From assembly GCF_001262605.1 (NCBI RefSeq), contig NZ_LGTC01000001.1, forward strand, positions 4,350,001-4,414,000: 64,000 bases of DNA, in the 5' to 3' direction. The stretch comes from Pseudobacteroides cellulosolvens ATCC 35603 = DSM 2933. Its GTDB lineage: Bacteria > Bacillota > Clostridia > Acetivibrionales > DSM-2933. Position 1 is the first letter of the stretch. Every line of letters begins with the position of its first letter. The translations under genes and the position numbers were made by a program. Positions 28,855 through 38,225 of the stretch are shown here, piece after piece. Below the pieces are notes generated by a model that saw only the letters and a list, made by a program, of their open reading frames with translations, made no database searches and was not told the origin of the DNA.

Positions 28855-28945
28855 TGGAACACCTCCTTAATCCAAAACTCGCCAGCCTGGGCAGCAACCT
28901 AATAAAATTGCATTTAATGCCTTTGCCGTGCGGCCACCAAAATAT
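28855..28945 (-). promoter_or_regulatory. Candidate L21 leader (rplU 5' UTR)
   Basis: The 95 bases between rng and rplU are much richer in GC than other gaps here. On the minus strand they contain GGTGGCCGCACGGCAAAGGC, then GGTTGCTGCCCAGGCTGGCG just before the ribosome binding site. Their G/C-rich segments can pair with one another in alternative ways. L21 leaders are known autoregulatory RNAs in Firmicutes at this position. I have not fitted it to the family model, so assignment rests on position and composition. Confidence 0.4.
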
Positions 28946-28949
28946 ATTA

Positions 28950-30443
28950 TCACAACAGTGAATTGATGTCAATCTCTTTTATCTTTATCTCCTCGTGTTT
29001 AACCTCTTTGGATTCCTTAACTACAATCCTTTTATTGAATGTTTTCTCCATCCTTGAAAGTGATTGTCCATCCGCACCTGTAAGAATAGCTGCGACTGAA
29101 GGATGAACCTCAACTTGTATTGCATTTGCTATAGTTTGAGTAAAGTATCTGTTTATTTCTTTCTCAACATTTCTAGCGATGGACTCAGGTGACAATATCT
29201 TTCCTATACCATCACAGTAAGGGCAGTCGGAATGCATAACCGAGGCAAGCCCTTGCCTTATTTTCTTTCTCGTCATTTCTATGAGCCCTAGCCCGGTCAT
29301 CCCAACAACAGTAGTCTTTGTCCGGTCTCTTTTCAAAGCCTGCTTCAATGTATCCATAACCTGCTGCTGATGCTGAGGCTCCCTCATATCAATGAAGTCA
29401 ATGATTATGATGCCTCCAATATCTCTTAGCCTTAACTGTTTTGCTATCTCCTTTGCAGCCTCAAGATTAGTCTTAAGGACGGTATCTTCCAAATTGCTTC
29501 CGCCAACGTATTTACCTGTATTAACATCTATAACCGTCAGTGCTTCAGTATGATCCAAAACCAGGTAACCTCCGCACTTTAACCATATTTTCCTGGCAAG
29601 TGCTTTGGATATTTTAGGTTCAATTTGGTAATATTCAAAAAGATCGATACTTTTGCTGAAATACTCAACCCGCAATTTAAGTGCAGGGGAAGCCATTTCA
29701 ACAAGCTCTAAAACCTTTGAGTATTCCTGTCTGTCATTAATTATAAATTTATCCACATTCCATGTAAACAAATCCCTTACTGCCCTGTAAATAAGGCTTA
29801 TATCCTTATGAATACACCTCGGTGTAGGCCCGCTTCTCTCCTTTTGCTTTATTTTCTCCCAAAGCTTAATGAGGAAGTTCAGATCACTTGATAAGTCTTC
29901 AGTACTTTTGCTCTCATATGCCGTCCTTACAATAAGTCCCATTCCTTTAGGCTTGATTTTTTCGGCCATTTTCTTTAGCCTGTTTCGCTCTTCCTCATTC
30001 TCAATCCTTCTGGAAATACCTATGTAATCAGCATTAGGCAGCAAAACCAGCTGTCTTCCAGGCAAGGTTATGTGTGTGGTGACCCTTGGCCCCTTGGTTC
30101 CAATAGGCTCCTTCGTCACCTGCACAGTAATCTCCTGTCCTGGCCTTAAAAGCTCATCAATATTATATCCCCTTAATTCATGATAGACATCATCGTCTTC
30201 TTCTGTAAATTCTTTTTGTGAAACTGCATCTCCTACGTATAAAAATGCATTTTTTTCATACCCTATGTCAATAAAAGCAGCTTGCATACCTGGTAGGACA
30301 CTGCTTACCTTCCCCCTGTATATGTTACCTACAAGCCTTTCCTGGTGAGGTCGCTCAATGTATATCTCTACAAGCTCCTTATCTTCTAACACTGCTACTC
30401 TGTTTTCTTCAAGTCCGATATCTACTATAATCTCATTAACCAC
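28950..30443 (-). CDS. rng: Ribonuclease G/E family endoribonuclease
   Basis: This 497-residue endoribonuclease acts in rRNA processing and mRNA decay. The S1-like domain covers about residues 30-120 (GNIYRGKVSSVLPGMQAAFIDIG). The catalytic DNase I-like domain contains VIDVNTGKYVG and the metal-binding GGIIIIDFIDM. The CPYCDG zinc link (CPYC in HSDCPYCDGIG) supports tetramer formation. No long C-terminal scaffold is present, so RNase G-like. It follows the radical-SAM gene by 19 bases. Confidence 0.94.
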   Translation of the reverse strand: MVNEIIVDIGLEENRVAVLEDKELVEIYIERPHQERLVGNIYRGKVSSVLPGMQAAFIDIGYEKNAFLYVGDAVSQKEFTEEDDDVYHELRGYNIDELLRPGQEITVQVTKEPIGTKGPRVTTHITLPGRQLVLLPNADYIGISRRIENEEERNRLKKMAEKIKPKGMGLIVRTAYESKSTEDLSSDLNFLIKLWEKIKQKERSGPTPRCIHKDISLIYRAVRDLFTWNVDKFIINDRQEYSKVLELVEMASPALKLRVEYFSKSIDLFEYYQIEPKISKALARKIWLKCGGYLVLDHTEALTVIDVNTGKYVGGSNLEDTVLKTNLEAAKEIAKQLRLRDIGGIIIIDFIDMREPQHQQQVMDTLKQALKRDRTKTTVVGMTGLGLIEMTRKKIRQGLASVMHSDCPYCDGIGKILSPESIARNVEKEINRYFTQTIANAIQVEVHPSVAAILTGADGQSLSRMEKTFNKRIVVKESKEVKHEEIKIKEIDINSLL

Positions 30444-30462
30444 ATTTCAACCTCCTTAAGCT

Positions 30463-33123
30463 TCAAGACAAGGCATCTTGACTCATAGGATTTAGTATCC
30501 TGCTATCTCTCTCAATATAAAGCCCTGTTCTATGAACTTTTACAAGTTTTAACTCCATATTTGACAATAAATTAAAAGCTGAAATCAATAAATCCGGTTT
30601 TAAATTAGACTTGCTTCCGGCACTCAGTTTTGCAGAAATGCAGAATAAATTCTTTACATCGTAGCTTAAAATTCCTGGTTCATATTTATAAAGCCCTTTA
30701 ATGTAATTAATCATAAAGGGATTAGAAATCAATTCCTCATTGCTTTTTATGTCACTATGATCAGCACCATTTTCCAAATTATATATCATCATAGCCTTAA
30801 GACTATGGATCATTGGCCTTATATCCACATCCTTTTTACTCTTCTTACTTTCCTTGCTCACAAATATATTATCCTTGGACATTATATTACTAATGGTACC
30901 ATTTATAAAATCCATACCATATTTCTTATCGGAAGATACAAGAATTTCATAATCAGCAGCAGCTATAGTCGCCATAATATTGGATTTTGTAGTTTTATCC
31001 ATTGCATCCATTATCTTTAGTCCATCAGGCAAATTGCCGTTATATTGATTTAAAAATTCACTTGGCTCCATGCTGTATGAAAGTTCAAAGTCCCCATACT
31101 CACTTTCACTCGTAACACCGACAGATAAAGGCAATCCAAATACCATATTAGGATGAGGGTTAAAGCCCTGGGAGTATGATATTGGAAGGTTCGACCTTCT
31201 TGCTGCCCTTTCAAAAAGCTTCATCATATCAAGATGGGATATATATTTAACCTCTTCCCCACGTACAAACTTAACCCTTATACTATTCAATACAGACTCC
31301 TCCCTCAAAAACAGCAGCCCACAGCCAGAACATCCCGTCCTGCAATTGGATGTCAATTCCTCAGCTTTTGCCTTTTCCATTTCATTAATGAAAAAGTCTT
31401 TTGAAACGCCAATATCTATGTGATCCCACGGTAGTATCTCATCGTAGCTTCTTTTCCTATTTGCATAAAAATGTACATCTACACCGTTTTCCAAAAAAGC
31501 TTCCATCCACGCATCGTACTTAAAATGCTCGCCCCACGCATCAAATTTGCATCCTTTTTCCCAAGCTCTTAACAAAACCTTGCATAAGCGTCTGTCACCT
31601 CTGGCAAAAACCGCCTCTAAAAGGCTGAGCTTGGAGTCATGCCAGTTATAGCTTATATATTTATTTTTAATCTTACTTTTTAATGTCTTTTGCTTCTCGG
31701 TAAATGTTTCAATGAAATCCTGAGGCTCCCATTGAAATGGTGTAAAGGGCTTAGGTACAAAAGAAGAAGTGCTGATGGTAACATTAAGCCCTTTTCCTCT
31801 TTTCTCCTTAGGAACGCTCATATACGCATCCACAACCTTGTTTCCAAGATCAGCAATGCCTTCTACATCTTCCATTGTTTCTGTAGGTAGTCCAATCATA
31901 AAATAGAGCTTGACCCCATTCCATCCGCCGCTGAATGCCAGTGTAGCGGATTTTATCAGATCCTCCTCAGTAACTCCCTTATTAATTACGTCCCTAAGCC
32001 TCTGAGTTCCTGCCTCCGGAGCAAAGGTAAGTCCGCTTTTTCTAACTTTCTGTGCCTTCTCCATTAAATCAAGAGAAAAAGAATCTATTCTAAGGGATGG
32101 CAACGAAAGATTAACCTTTCTCTTTTCCATCTCCTCGATAAGCTTCCCGGTCAAGTCTGGCAAATTGGTATAATCGCTTGTACTTAAGGAAGTAAGGGAT
32201 ATTTCATCGTACCCCGAACTATCTATTAATTTTTTTGCAGTCTCCGATAGTTTTTCAGTGCTTCTTTCCCTGACAGGTCTGTATATAAAACCTGCCTGAC
32301 AGAATCTGCAGCCTCTAATACAGCCTCTGAAAAGCTCCAGCATAACCCTGTCATGAACTATATCAGTAAATGGAACTATGATTTCTTCTGGGAAAAATGT
32401 ATTATCCAGATCTTTTATTATTCTTTTCTTTATAACCTCAGGATAATCCTTTTTCTTGGGTATAAACTTTTCAATAGTTCCGTCTTCTTTATATTTTACA
32501 TCATAAAATGAAGGTACATAAACGCCTTCAATTTTAGAAATTTTTTCTAAATATTCTTGCCTTGAAGCATTTTGATCTTTCCATAAAGAATATGCATCAA
32601 GTACATCATGCAAAACCTCTTCGCCCTCACCCAACACAAAAAAGTCTATAAACTCAGCTAAAGGCTCGGGATTGTAAGCACATGGTCCTCCTGCACATAC
32701 AAATGGATGTTTATTAGTTCTTTCACTGCTTAAAACGGGTATCCCCGAAAGGTCAAGTGCATTTAGTATGTTTGTATAACACATCTCATACTGCAGGGTA
32801 AAACCCAATATATCAAAATCTTTAACAGGACTTTTGGTTTCCAATGCAAATAGAGGAATACTCTTTTCCCTCATTTTTGCTTCCATATCAACCCAAGGGA
32901 CAAATACCCTTTCACAATATGCATCATCCCTTTTATTAATAAGATGATACAATATTTTCATTCCCAAATGTGACATTCCTACTTCATAAACATCTGGAAA
33001 ACAAAATGCAAAACGTATCTTTATGTTGGAAATATCTTTTTTAATACTGTTCCATTCATTGCCCGTATATCTAGAAGGCTTTTCAACACTTAATAGTATT
33101 TCATCACTTATTTTATTTATCAT
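30463..33123 (-). CDS. B12-binding-type radical SAM protein fused to DUF2344
   Basis: This is an 886-residue fusion. The N-terminal two thirds are a TIGR03960-type radical SAM enzyme: a cobalamin-binding-like region (FAFCFPDVYEVGMSHLGMKIL), then the cluster-binding FRGCIRGCRFCQAGFIYRP and LTFAPEAGTQRLRDVINKG. The C-terminal part, from about residue 640 (IRVKFVRGEEVKYISHLDMMKLFERAARR), is DUF2344 (TIGR03936). The pair is fused or adjacent in many Clostridia and lies upstream of rng and rplU, suggesting a role in rRNA or ribosome modification. That role is inference. ATG 33123 follows GTGGGAG and is preferred over the upstream GTG. Confidence 0.88.
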   Translation of the reverse strand: MINKISDEILLSVEKPSRYTGNEWNSIKKDISNIKIRFAFCFPDVYEVGMSHLGMKILYHLINKRDDAYCERVFVPWVDMEAKMREKSIPLFALETKSPVKDFDILGFTLQYEMCYTNILNALDLSGIPVLSSERTNKHPFVCAGGPCAYNPEPLAEFIDFFVLGEGEEVLHDVLDAYSLWKDQNASRQEYLEKISKIEGVYVPSFYDVKYKEDGTIEKFIPKKKDYPEVIKKRIIKDLDNTFFPEEIIVPFTDIVHDRVMLELFRGCIRGCRFCQAGFIYRPVRERSTEKLSETAKKLIDSSGYDEISLTSLSTSDYTNLPDLTGKLIEEMEKRKVNLSLPSLRIDSFSLDLMEKAQKVRKSGLTFAPEAGTQRLRDVINKGVTEEDLIKSATLAFSGGWNGVKLYFMIGLPTETMEDVEGIADLGNKVVDAYMSVPKEKRGKGLNVTISTSSFVPKPFTPFQWEPQDFIETFTEKQKTLKSKIKNKYISYNWHDSKLSLLEAVFARGDRRLCKVLLRAWEKGCKFDAWGEHFKYDAWMEAFLENGVDVHFYANRKRSYDEILPWDHIDIGVSKDFFINEMEKAKAEELTSNCRTGCSGCGLLFLREESVLNSIRVKFVRGEEVKYISHLDMMKLFERAARRSNLPISYSQGFNPHPNMVFGLPLSVGVTSESEYGDFELSYSMEPSEFLNQYNGNLPDGLKIMDAMDKTTKSNIMATIAAADYEILVSSDKKYGMDFINGTISNIMSKDNIFVSKESKKSKKDVDIRPMIHSLKAMMIYNLENGADHSDIKSNEELISNPFMINYIKGLYKYEPGILSYDVKNLFCISAKLSAGSKSNLKPDLLISAFNLLSNMELKLVKVHRTGLYIERDSRILNPMSQDALS

Positions 33124-33301
33124 ATTATATTCTCCCACTACTTATAATACCCAATATAATGATTTTTAGCAACATAAACTTACTTCAAGGCAAGCAATGG
33201 CATATGATTAAGTAATTTTATTGATGTTATGGTATATTGTGTAATAATATGCGAAATATTTAATCATTCCCTTAATTCATTTGTTCCGAAAAATGAACTT
33301 T

Positions 33302-34300
33302 TCATGCAGAGTATTTTTTACCGTAAATTACTGCAAGCCTTATGGCCTCCTCCATACTTACAGAGCTCGCCAGGCCTTTACCCGCAATATCAAAAGCAGT
33401 TCCATGATCAACAGATGTTCTTAAGAAAGGGAGTCCGATTGTCAAAGAAATTGTTCTTTCAAAATCAACCATCTTTGTAGCAATATGTCCCTGATCATGA
33501 TAAAGTGACAGAACAGCATCATACTTACCTTTTAGTGCCAGATAATATACTGAGTCGGCAGCTATAGGCCCTTCTACATCTATTCTCTTATCCCTTAAAT
33601 ACTCTACAGCAGGCTCTATTTCTCTAACTTCTTCATCCCCAAAAAGACCATGTTCACCGCTGTGGGGATTGAGCCCTGCAATGGCAATTTTCTTTCTGTC
33701 TACGCCAAGTACTTTTAACGCATTATAAAGTCTCATAACATAATTTATTATTCTGTCTTTCGTAACCAAATCACAAGCTTTTTTTAGTGATACATGCCTG
33801 GAAAGAAAAAACACCCTAAGGTTTCCAACCTGAAACATGGTTAGTGGATCATTGGTTGCTGTAAGACCTGCCAGCATTTCAGTATGTCCGATAAAATCTA
33901 TATTGGCTTTTTTTATTGCTTCCTTATTTATCGGTGCTGTAGCAATAGCTGTGATATGCCCTTCCTTGGCCAACTCAACAGATTTTTCTATTGTCTTGTA
34001 TGCAGCCCAACCGGCATCGCTTGATACCTGTCCGAACTTAATTCCGCTGATATTAACCCCTTCAATGTCAATAACATCTACAGTACCACAGCAATAGCTT
34101 CCTTTTTCAGCATCAGTAACAACATTGATGTTTAGCCCCGACTTAACGATTGCGTCAGCTCTATTTAAAATCTCCGCATTTCCTATCACCAAAGGCTTGC
34201 ATATGCAATATAATTCACTGTTTTTCATTGCTTTTAAAACTATTTCAGGTCCTATGCCTGCCGGATCTCCCATTGTTATACCGATAACTGGTCTATTCAT
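33302..34300 (-). CDS. pdxA: 4-hydroxythreonine-4-phosphate dehydrogenase PdxA-like
   Basis: This 332-residue PdxA-family NAD-dependent dehydrogenase has [13 protein letters not shown] at the start, [27 protein letters not shown] and [13 protein letters not shown], with metal-ligand His residues. No other pyridoxal phosphate genes are near. In Clostridia, which often use PdxS/PdxT, PdxA homologues may instead be PdxA2-like enzymes acting on sugar-acid phosphates, so the physiological substrate is uncertain. GGAAGGAG precedes the ATG. Confidence 0.87.
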   Translation of the reverse strand: MNRPVIGITMGDPAGIGPEIVLKAMKNSELYCICKPLVIGNAEILNRADAIVKSGLNINVVTDAEKGSYCCGTVDVIDIEGVNISGIKFGQVSSDAGWAAYKTIEKSVELAKEGHITAIATAPINKEAIKKANIDFIGHTEMLAGLTATNDPLTMFQVGNLRVFFLSRHVSLKKACDLVTKDRIINYVMRLYNALKVLGVDRKKIAIAGLNPHSGEHGLFGDEEVREIEPAVEYLRDKRIDVEGPIAADSVYYLALKGKYDAVLSLYHDQGHIATKMVDFERTISLTIGLPFLRTSVDHGTAFDIAGKGLASSVSMEEAIRLAVIYGKKYSA

Positions 34301-34470
34301 ACTAATTCTCCTTCCAAAACATCTCTATAGTCATTCCTTACTTAAATATTAGCAATTTATATAATAATTGCAATATTTTCTTTTTACCATTAAAATATTC
34401 TTGAGATTTCTTGCTAAATACTTTATAATATATAATGTCTTTTAAAAATCAATTAATTTTTATAATAAAT

Positions 34471-34543
34471 CGGGGTGTGGCTCAGGTGGTAGAGCGCTTG
34501 GTTCGGGACCAAGAAGCCGGAGGTTCGAGTCCTCTCACTCCGA
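34471..34543 (+). tRNA. tRNA-Pro (anticodon CGG)
   Basis: This is a 73-base cloverleaf. The acceptor arms CGGGGTG/CACTCCG have one G-T pair. The D arm is GCTC-AGGTGGTA-GAGC. The anticodon arm CTTGG-TTCGGGA-CCAAG gives anticodon CGG. The T arm GGAGG-TTCGAGT-CCTCT follows, with discriminator A. The 3' CCA is not encoded (the next bases are CTC), so it must be added by the CCA enzyme. The plus-strand gene stands alone between minus-strand protein genes. Confidence 0.95.
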
Positions 34544-34879
34544 CTCGTTGTAAATAAGCAGTTTCAAGATTATTGACTAATTATATTTTCTCTTTCTTAG
34601 CTTATATACACCTTATTTACACCTTGAAAGAAAAAAGCTCCTCATTGTGATAAACAGTTTTATCTTTTTAACTGTCTGCCTCACGGGAAGCACATCACAA
34701 TCAGGAACTTAATATTCACGATTAAATATAAACCTTACATAAAGAAATCCACATAATAACTTTTTGAGATAGGCTGGAAGGTGGTTATAGTAGCTTATTT
34801 TTTAATATCACACTTTTGCTTCATTATGAAATGACAATCAAGATTTTCAAACGACTGACCAACATCATGATTCAACCAA
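34544..34879. other. Non-coding stretch with an imperfect inverted repeat
   Basis: I see no protein gene in these 336 bases. An imperfect inverted repeat (CTCCTCATTGTGAT near 34638-34651 with ATCACAATCAGGAA near 34693-34706) encloses a smaller hairpin (AACAGTT/AACTGT). It lies between tRNA-Pro and the 3' end of the histidine kinase. It may contain the end of the tRNA transcript or a small structured RNA. Confidence 0.4.
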
Positions 34880-36613
34880 TTAACAGGGGAAATCAATAAT
34901 AAAGGTCACCCCATCCCCAACGGTGCTTTCACACACAATAGAACCCCTCAGCATTTTTGTTACAATGTTGTAAACAATATTCAATCCCAAACCCGTACCG
35001 ACGCCCCATCCTTTTGTCGTGAAGAAAGGATCAAATATTTTCCCTAAATCATCTTCTCTGATTCCCTGCCCATCATCAGAGTATATTAAAATGAACATAG
35101 ATTCCTCTTTCTTAAATTCAATCTTGATAATACCCTCATCATCTTCACCATATGCATGCAGTAAAGAATTCATCAAAAAGTTGGTGAGTATTTGTGAAAA
35201 AGCACCAGGAAAACTATCGATCATCAAAGACGGATCACATTCAAGATTTATAACAAGTCGTGTTTTTTTAAATTGAGGCTGTAATGAAAAAACAATCATT
35301 TCAAAATACTCTTTAACATAAAACGGTCTCTTTTCTTCAGATACCTGATCCACCGTAACCTGTTTAAAGCTTGAAACAAGTTTTGCCGCTCTTTTCAAAT
35401 TAATCTGAATGATTTCTGTTGTTTTAACACACATATCAGCATAATCTACAAGTTGGGATTTTTTTATGTGATCACTATGGACCAATGATGTGAACTCCTC
35501 GGTTTTGTTATTAAGGTGTGAAGATGCAGTAAGTACAATCCCAATAGGTGTATTGATTTCATGTGCAATACCAGCTACCAACCTGCCCGTAGCAGTCATC
35601 TTTTCAGACTGAACAAGTTGTGCCTGAGTTATCTGAAGGGTCTCTAATGTTTTTTTCAGCATAATATTGTCATTCATACTTTGTTTTGAATATTCATCAA
35701 GCTGTTGATTTACTTCAACCAGCTGTTCATTGGTTCTTTGAAGCATATCATTGGATTGTGTAAGCTGGCTGGTCCTTTCCTTGAGTTTGCTCATCATCAC
35801 ATTAAACGATTTTGCCAGCTCCTCAATTTCATCATTTGAGCTTACATTGATTTCATCCACATTGAGATTACCAGCTGCAACCATCGACGTCATTTTGCAA
35901 AGTTTTTTTACAGGCATCGAAATATTATTGGATATAATAAATGAAATGAACAATGATAAAACAATGACTCCTATGATATAGATAATATTAATGATACCAT
36001 TGATTTTAAATTCATTATGTACTTGTGCCTTGACTAATTCACAATAATTCAGCTCATTGAGAAGGAAATCCTGTATATTATCACTCATGGTATTGATAAT
36101 TACATTGAGATTTTCCCATGATGCCGAAATCTCTGTAAATGACTTGTTTGCTTTTATCTTTTGACCTATTTTATCGATCTGTTCCTCTAATGTAGCGACC
36201 GTACTCTTTACAGTTCCTATTTTTGCTTTGCTTTCATCTGTTTCGACATTCTTTGAAATATCCTCCAGATTTTTTTTGATACTTTGAATGATTTCAATAT
36301 GCCTACCATCCTGAAATTTTTGTCTACCATAACATATTTCTCTAATTTCCGGAGAGAGCTCATCCTTGGCCACTGTTATAATGCTGTTTGCAGTTGTAAG
36401 ATTTGTTATAATCCTATTATATTTCGTCTCATTGTCATAAGCACTTTTATATATCATGGCTGATAGATAAGTTAATAAAAAAATTAAAATCAGGAATGAA
36501 AAAAATATTTTCTTCCGAATTGGTAACCTGGCTCGATTCACTTGATCATTGATTTTTTCTTCTATAGAATGAATCTTTGATTTCAAAGTTATCGGAAAAT
36601 TGAATTTTATCAC
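34880..36613 (-). CDS. Membrane sensor histidine kinase
   Basis: This is a 577-residue kinase. Helix 1 lies at about 34-54 and helix 2 at about 205-228. The extracytoplasmic region of about 150 residues between them is helical (four-helix-bundle type). A HAMP domain (NNISMPVKKLCKMTSMVAAGNLNVDEI) and a long coiled coil follow. The HisKA motif is GRLVAGIAHEINTPIG and the HATPase_c domain has NSLLHAYGEDDEG, DDGQGIREDDLGKIFDPFFTTK and GTGLGLNIVYNI. The gene is 31 bases downstream of a sugar-type binding protein, with no response regulator beside it. The HisKA/HATPase pattern is of the NtrB-like, GHKL 4 type. Confidence 0.93.
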   Translation of the reverse strand: MIKFNFPITLKSKIHSIEEKINDQVNRARLPIRKKIFFSFLILIFLLTYLSAMIYKSAYDNETKYNRIITNLTTANSIITVAKDELSPEIREICYGRQKFQDGRHIEIIQSIKKNLEDISKNVETDESKAKIGTVKSTVATLEEQIDKIGQKIKANKSFTEISASWENLNVIINTMSDNIQDFLLNELNYCELVKAQVHNEFKINGIINIIYIIGVIVLSLFISFIISNNISMPVKKLCKMTSMVAAGNLNVDEINVSSNDEIEELAKSFNVMMSKLKERTSQLTQSNDMLQRTNEQLVEVNQQLDEYSKQSMNDNIMLKKTLETLQITQAQLVQSEKMTATGRLVAGIAHEINTPIGIVLTASSHLNNKTEEFTSLVHSDHIKKSQLVDYADMCVKTTEIIQINLKRAAKLVSSFKQVTVDQVSEEKRPFYVKEYFEMIVFSLQPQFKKTRLVINLECDPSLMIDSFPGAFSQILTNFLMNSLLHAYGEDDEGIIKIEFKKEESMFILIYSDDGQGIREDDLGKIFDPFFTTKGWGVGTGLGLNIVYNIVTKMLRGSIVCESTVGDGVTFIIDFPC

Positions 36614-36644
36614 AATCCACCATCCCTTACTCGGATAAACTCAA

Positions 36645-37622
36645 TCATTGCTGTTTGAGTAATTCTAACTTTTCTTTGGCATTTTCCATATCAAAAATTC
36701 CCTCATTTGTTTTGATCCACTTCTCCACCTTTTCACCCGAGGCAATTTTTTTGATGGTTTCAAATAACTGCGGACCGAGATTTGGACTGCACTCTACAGT
36801 AACATTAGATTTGCCTTCCAAAATTGCGTTGAATATATCCTGCGAAACTGCATCCACTGATACTATCTTAATGTCCTTGCCAGGTCTTAATCCGTATTCA
36901 TCAATTGCTTCAATTGCACCCAAAGCCATGTCATCATTATGTATAAATGCCGCATCTATCTTTTTTGCATCATCCTTCAAAAAATATGCCATCACTTCTT
37001 TGCCTCTTTGCCTAAAAAAATCTCCTGTCTCTGATTTAACAATTTTCATATTAGGATAGTTTACAAGCTGATCTTGAAACCCCTTTTTTCTTTTTATTGC
37101 AGGGTCCGAGCCTGTATTTCCTTGGATTTCTACAATATTTCCAGTTTCATTTAGAAGCTTAGCCATTCTCTTACAGGCATTTACCCCTTCTTCATAAAAA
37201 TCTGAACCAATTAACGTAACATACAGTGACTGCTCAACATTGGCCTTGCGGTCAACCAGAATAACAGGTATGCCTGCATCTTTTGCTTCCATCAGCACTA
37301 CATCCCATCCATTATCAACGACTGGCGAAAATGCAATGAAATCTACCTTTTGGGCAATAAATGAACGGATGGCAGTAATCTGATTTTCCTGTTTCTGCTG
37401 TGCATCCTTAAATATAAGATTTATTCCGGCTTCTTCAGCTGCCTTTTTTATTGAAATTGTATTGGTAATCCTCCATACAGATTCTGCACCCACTTGTGAA
37501 AATCCTACCGTGAGTTTCTTTGCTCCTGATGTTTTACTCGTATCTGGTCTTCCACAAGACACCATAATTAGATTCAAACATAATATAATTAAAAACAGTG
37601 TATACCATTTGAAATCTTTCAT
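36645..37622 (-). CDS. Periplasmic-type sugar-binding lipoprotein (RbsB/peripla_BP_4 family)
   Basis: This 325-residue lipoprotein has a signal peptide ending in a lipobox with Cys at residue 23 (NLIMVSCG). The binding-protein fold is of the ribose/galactose type: KLTVGFSQVGAESVWRITNTISIKKAAEEAG, FSPVVDNGWDVVLMEAKDAGIPVILVDR, GNTGSDPAIKRKKGF and HNDDMALGAIEAI. Sequence resembles YtfQ-like proteins. No ABC permease or ATPase gene is adjacent; instead a histidine kinase follows. It may be a ligand-sensing partner of the kinase rather than a transport component. ATG 37622 is chosen with GGAG upstream; an ATG nine bases earlier overlaps that site. Confidence 0.88.
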   Translation of the reverse strand: MKDFKWYTLFLIILCLNLIMVSCGRPDTSKTSGAKKLTVGFSQVGAESVWRITNTISIKKAAEEAGINLIFKDAQQKQENQITAIRSFIAQKVDFIAFSPVVDNGWDVVLMEAKDAGIPVILVDRKANVEQSLYVTLIGSDFYEEGVNACKRMAKLLNETGNIVEIQGNTGSDPAIKRKKGFQDQLVNYPNMKIVKSETGDFFRQRGKEVMAYFLKDDAKKIDAAFIHNDDMALGAIEAIDEYGLRPGKDIKIVSVDAVSQDIFNAILEGKSNVTVECSPNLGPQLFETIKKIASGEKVEKWIKTNEGIFDMENAKEKLELLKQQ

Positions 37623-37682
37623 ATTCTTCATCTCCAGTCGAATATAATGCATCACTCATGATTCACTGCTAATTTAAACTTA

Positions 37683-38225
37683 ATGCCTATTACCAGATTG
37701 ATAATATTAGAATAGAATAGTAATAATCATAATAAAATTAGGAAAAAATATTAAATTTTAATAGCATGAAAATAAAAAAGAACATATATTTAATTATATC
37801 ATAAATATAGAATACTGCAATAACTCAATACTGCAAGATTACGGTAAAAGCATGAACCCACTTTCTGCCTATACCCTTTATAAAGAGTTTTTTAAAAAAT
37901 GCTGTTTCAGCATTTTATTTAGGCAGGACCTTACTATGCGAGGTTTCTTGCTGAATATCGTGTGCCGGAGTTTTGCTGGAATCCCTGCTTTTTAAGCTCA
38001 ATACAAGCTACCGTTCTTGTATTCATCTTTTCTTATTTAATTTAACAGTTTTTTAATAGTAATCCAATTAGAGGTTTTATTTTCTAGTAAAAAAAGTCTT
38101 ATGGAAATATGTTATTACTTATGATACATTCATAATATAACATATTTTTCCGTAGTACAAATTTATAGAAAGAAGGTGAAGTTTTATAGTTAAACAAAAG
38201 TTCAAAAGCGAAAGGAGAGTGTAAA
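37683..38225. other. Long AT-rich non-coding region upstream of the modular xylanase
   Basis: No convincing gene is present. Two hairpins are visible: AAATGCTG-ttt-CAGCATTT near 37908 and ATACAAG-(8)-CTTGTAT near 38000. A patch from 37855 to 38000 is richer in GC than its surroundings and could be a relic or an RNA. The xylanase promoter should lie in the last 150 bases, but I find no confident -35/-10 pair. The ribosome binding site is AAAGGAGAG just before the ATG at 38226. Confidence 0.5.

Noticed and set aside
33240-33300. Possible further copy of the structured repeat (GGGAATGATTAAATATT on the minus strand).
   Set aside because: Only about 16 bases resemble the left end and both stems are missing; too short to separate from chance in AT-rich DNA.
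34543-34550. Possible encoded CCA end or second tRNA after tRNA-Pro.
   Set aside because: The bases after the discriminator are CTC, and no second cloverleaf can be folded nearby.
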